From Thermoplasmata archaeon (GTDB taxonomy: Archaea; Thermoplasmatota; Thermoplasmata; UBA10834; DTMW01): a stretch of DNA of 5,571 nt. Each line of letters begins with the position of its first letter. Position 1 is the first letter of the stretch. Under the pieces are notes generated by a model that made no database searches, had not been told where the DNA came from, and saw only the letters and a list, made by a program, of their open reading frames with translations. Where the stretch lies: NCBI GenBank assembly GCA_029858465.1, contig JAOUEZ010000092.1, forward strand, positions 1-5,571. Direction: 5' to 3'. Shown piece after piece: positions 4,742 through 5,571 of the stretch. A program made the translations under genes and the position numbers.

Positions 4742-5209
4742 ATGCAGCTAGAGATCGATGGTTGGAGGCTCCGCCTCACATTTTCTGCGGCCCATGTCAT
4801 GATAGGCCACAAGAGATGCGGCAGACTGCACGGACATGATTACGCGATCAGCGTGAGGCTCGACGGCGAACCCGGAAAGGATGGCGTGATCTTGGATTTC
4901 GGAGTGCTCAAGGACATTGTCAGAGGCATAGCCAAAGAGCTTGACCACAAGTTCCTCGTGGCGAAAAGGCACAAGAACGTCGCCATAAAGAATGGCAGGG
5001 TCACGATGCGATCAGGAAGGAGCACCTATGAAGTGCCCCTCGCAGACTGCGCAGTCCTAGATATCGAGCAGACTTCCGCAGAGGAGATCGCCTCCTGGGT
5101 CGGAAGGAAATTGAGGGCGAAGCTGGCAGGGCGTGCCAACCTCTCGAGGCTACAGGTGAAGGTAGAGGAGGGCATGGGCCAATCGGTATGGCTATCGGTC
5201 AAGCTGTAA
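4742..5209 (+). CDS. queD: 6-carboxy-5,6,7,8-tetrahydropterin synthase QueD
   Basis: Second enzyme of 7-deazaguanine synthesis: converts 7,8-dihydroneopterin triphosphate to 6-carboxy-tetrahydropterin, on the route to preQ0. In archaea preQ0 is inserted at position 15 of tRNA and converted to archaeosine. The 155-residue protein has the 6-pyruvoyl-tetrahydropterin synthase fold features: zinc ligands His18 (FSAAH) and His30 and His32 (LHGHDY), the catalytic Cys26 in a C-x3-HGH arrangement typical of QueD, the LDF segment (51-53), Asp68-His69 in ELDHKFL, the QTSAEEIA helix start (110-117) and a C-terminal glutamate in VEEGMGQSVW (141-150). The stretch 73-101 is longer than in many bacterial QueD proteins. 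ATG 4742 is preferred over GTG 4733 because GGGTGA precedes it by 5 bases. It lies 44 bp after mtxX, with its own TATA box in that gap, and 16 bp before queC. Confidence 0.93.
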   Translation: MQLEIDGWRLRLTFSAAHVMIGHKRCGRLHGHDYAISVRLDGEPGKDGVILDFGVLKDIVRGIAKELDHKFLVAKRHKNVAIKNGRVTMRSGRSTYEVPLADCAVLDIEQTSAEEIASWVGRKLRAKLAGRANLSRLQVKVEEGMGQSVWLSVKL

Positions 5210-5210
5210 T

Positions 5211-5219
5211 GGGGGTTGA
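5211..5219 (+). promoter_or_regulatory. Shine-Dalgarno site of queC
   Basis: GGGGGTTGA lies between the queD stop and the queC ATG at 5226 with a 6-base spacer. It supports this start and translation from the queD message. Confidence 0.5.
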
Positions 5220-5225
5220 ATCTCA

Positions 5226-5571
5226 ATGACAAAGAAGGCCATAGCATTGCTATCGGGCGGAATGGATTCGATAACCGCCGCTGCAATCGTCAAAAGCCAG
5301 GGATATGAAATGTACGCTTTGACCTATTCTTACGGTCAGAGACATGCGAGAGAGATCGAGAGCGCAAAGAGATTGGCGACATGGCTGCAGGTCAAGGAGC
5401 ACGAGATAGTCGATCTTCCGATATCGAGGCTTCTCAAGAGCTCGCTGATCAATCCGGAGGAGGATATCCCATCCGATGAGATGCTAATCGGGAAGAGGAT
5501 CCCTACGACCTATGTGCCTGGAAGGAACGCCATACTTCTCGCGATCGCGTCCGCATGGGGAGAGAGCATAG
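5226..5571 (+). CDS. queC: 7-cyano-7-deazaguanine (preQ0) synthase QueC, 5' part
   Basis: ATP-dependent enzyme that turns 7-carboxy-7-deazaguanine plus ammonia into preQ0, the precursor of archaeosine. Only the first 115 codons are present; the gene runs off the right edge, and the whole protein is usually about 220-250 residues. The N-type ATP-pyrophosphatase loop SGGMDS is at residues 10-15, YGQRHAREI follows at 36-44, and the family block IPTTYVPGRN is at 92-101. The frame is open and intact throughout. The zinc-binding cysteines expected in the C-terminal part lie beyond the window. It follows queD by 16 bp on the same strand, clearly in one operon. The next enzyme of the pathway, QueE, could be just outside the window, but that cannot be seen. 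Confidence 0.95.
   Translation, partial: MTKKAIALLSGGMDSITAAAIVKSQGYEMYALTYSYGQRHAREIESAKRLATWLQVKEHEIVDLPISRLLKSSLINPEEDIPSDEMLIGKRIPTTYVPGRNAILLAIASAWGESI

Noticed and set aside
1..5571. CRISPR array, insertion sequence, prophage or defence system
   Set aside because: No spaced direct repeats, transposase, integrase or toxin-like gene is visible; apart from the left edge the window is filled with conserved housekeeping genes.

Overview
The window is a compact piece of archaeal chromosome. The evidence is the gene set: RNase P protein 4 (Rpp21), ribosomal protein L10e, Dph2 diphthamide synthase and a QueD/QueC pair. Short TATA-type promoters and GGTGA-type Shine-Dalgarno sites support this. 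The gene at 3927-4697 looks like MtxX (methanogenesis marker protein 4), so the source is probably a methanogen or a close relative that kept methanogen markers. Base composition looks moderate and protein lengths are ordinary. A methanogenic Thermoplasmata lineage such as Methanomassiliicoccales would fit, but that is inference, not something the sequence proves.

Layout. Positions 1-187 hold a TATA-like element, a small hairpin and possibly the first codons of a leftward gene. A leftward block follows: rnp4 (2113-1805), a CRM/YhbY-type RNA-binding protein (1772-1521) and seryl-tRNA synthetase (1450-188). A 188-bp divergent region (2114-2301) carries a TATA box facing each way. The rightward block is rpl10e (2302-2820), dph2 (2910-3911), mtxX (3927-4697), queD (4742-5209) and the first 115 codons of queC (5226 to the window end). 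queD appears to have its own promoter, so queD-queC may start a separate transcript.

Theme. Almost every gene serves translation: tRNA 5' maturation (Rnp4), tRNA charging (SerS), the large ribosomal subunit (L10e), EF-2 modification (Dph2), and preQ0 synthesis leading to archaeosine in tRNA (QueD, QueC). The YhbY-like protein probably binds rRNA or pre-ribosomes. MtxX is the outlier. It is a methanogen-associated protein of unproven function, 15 bp behind dph2.

I see no mobile element, CRISPR array, tRNA or rRNA gene, and no clear undescribed multi-gene system. The points most worth a second look are the placement of mtxX, its amber stop codon, the queD promoter/start conflict, and the unexplained left edge.
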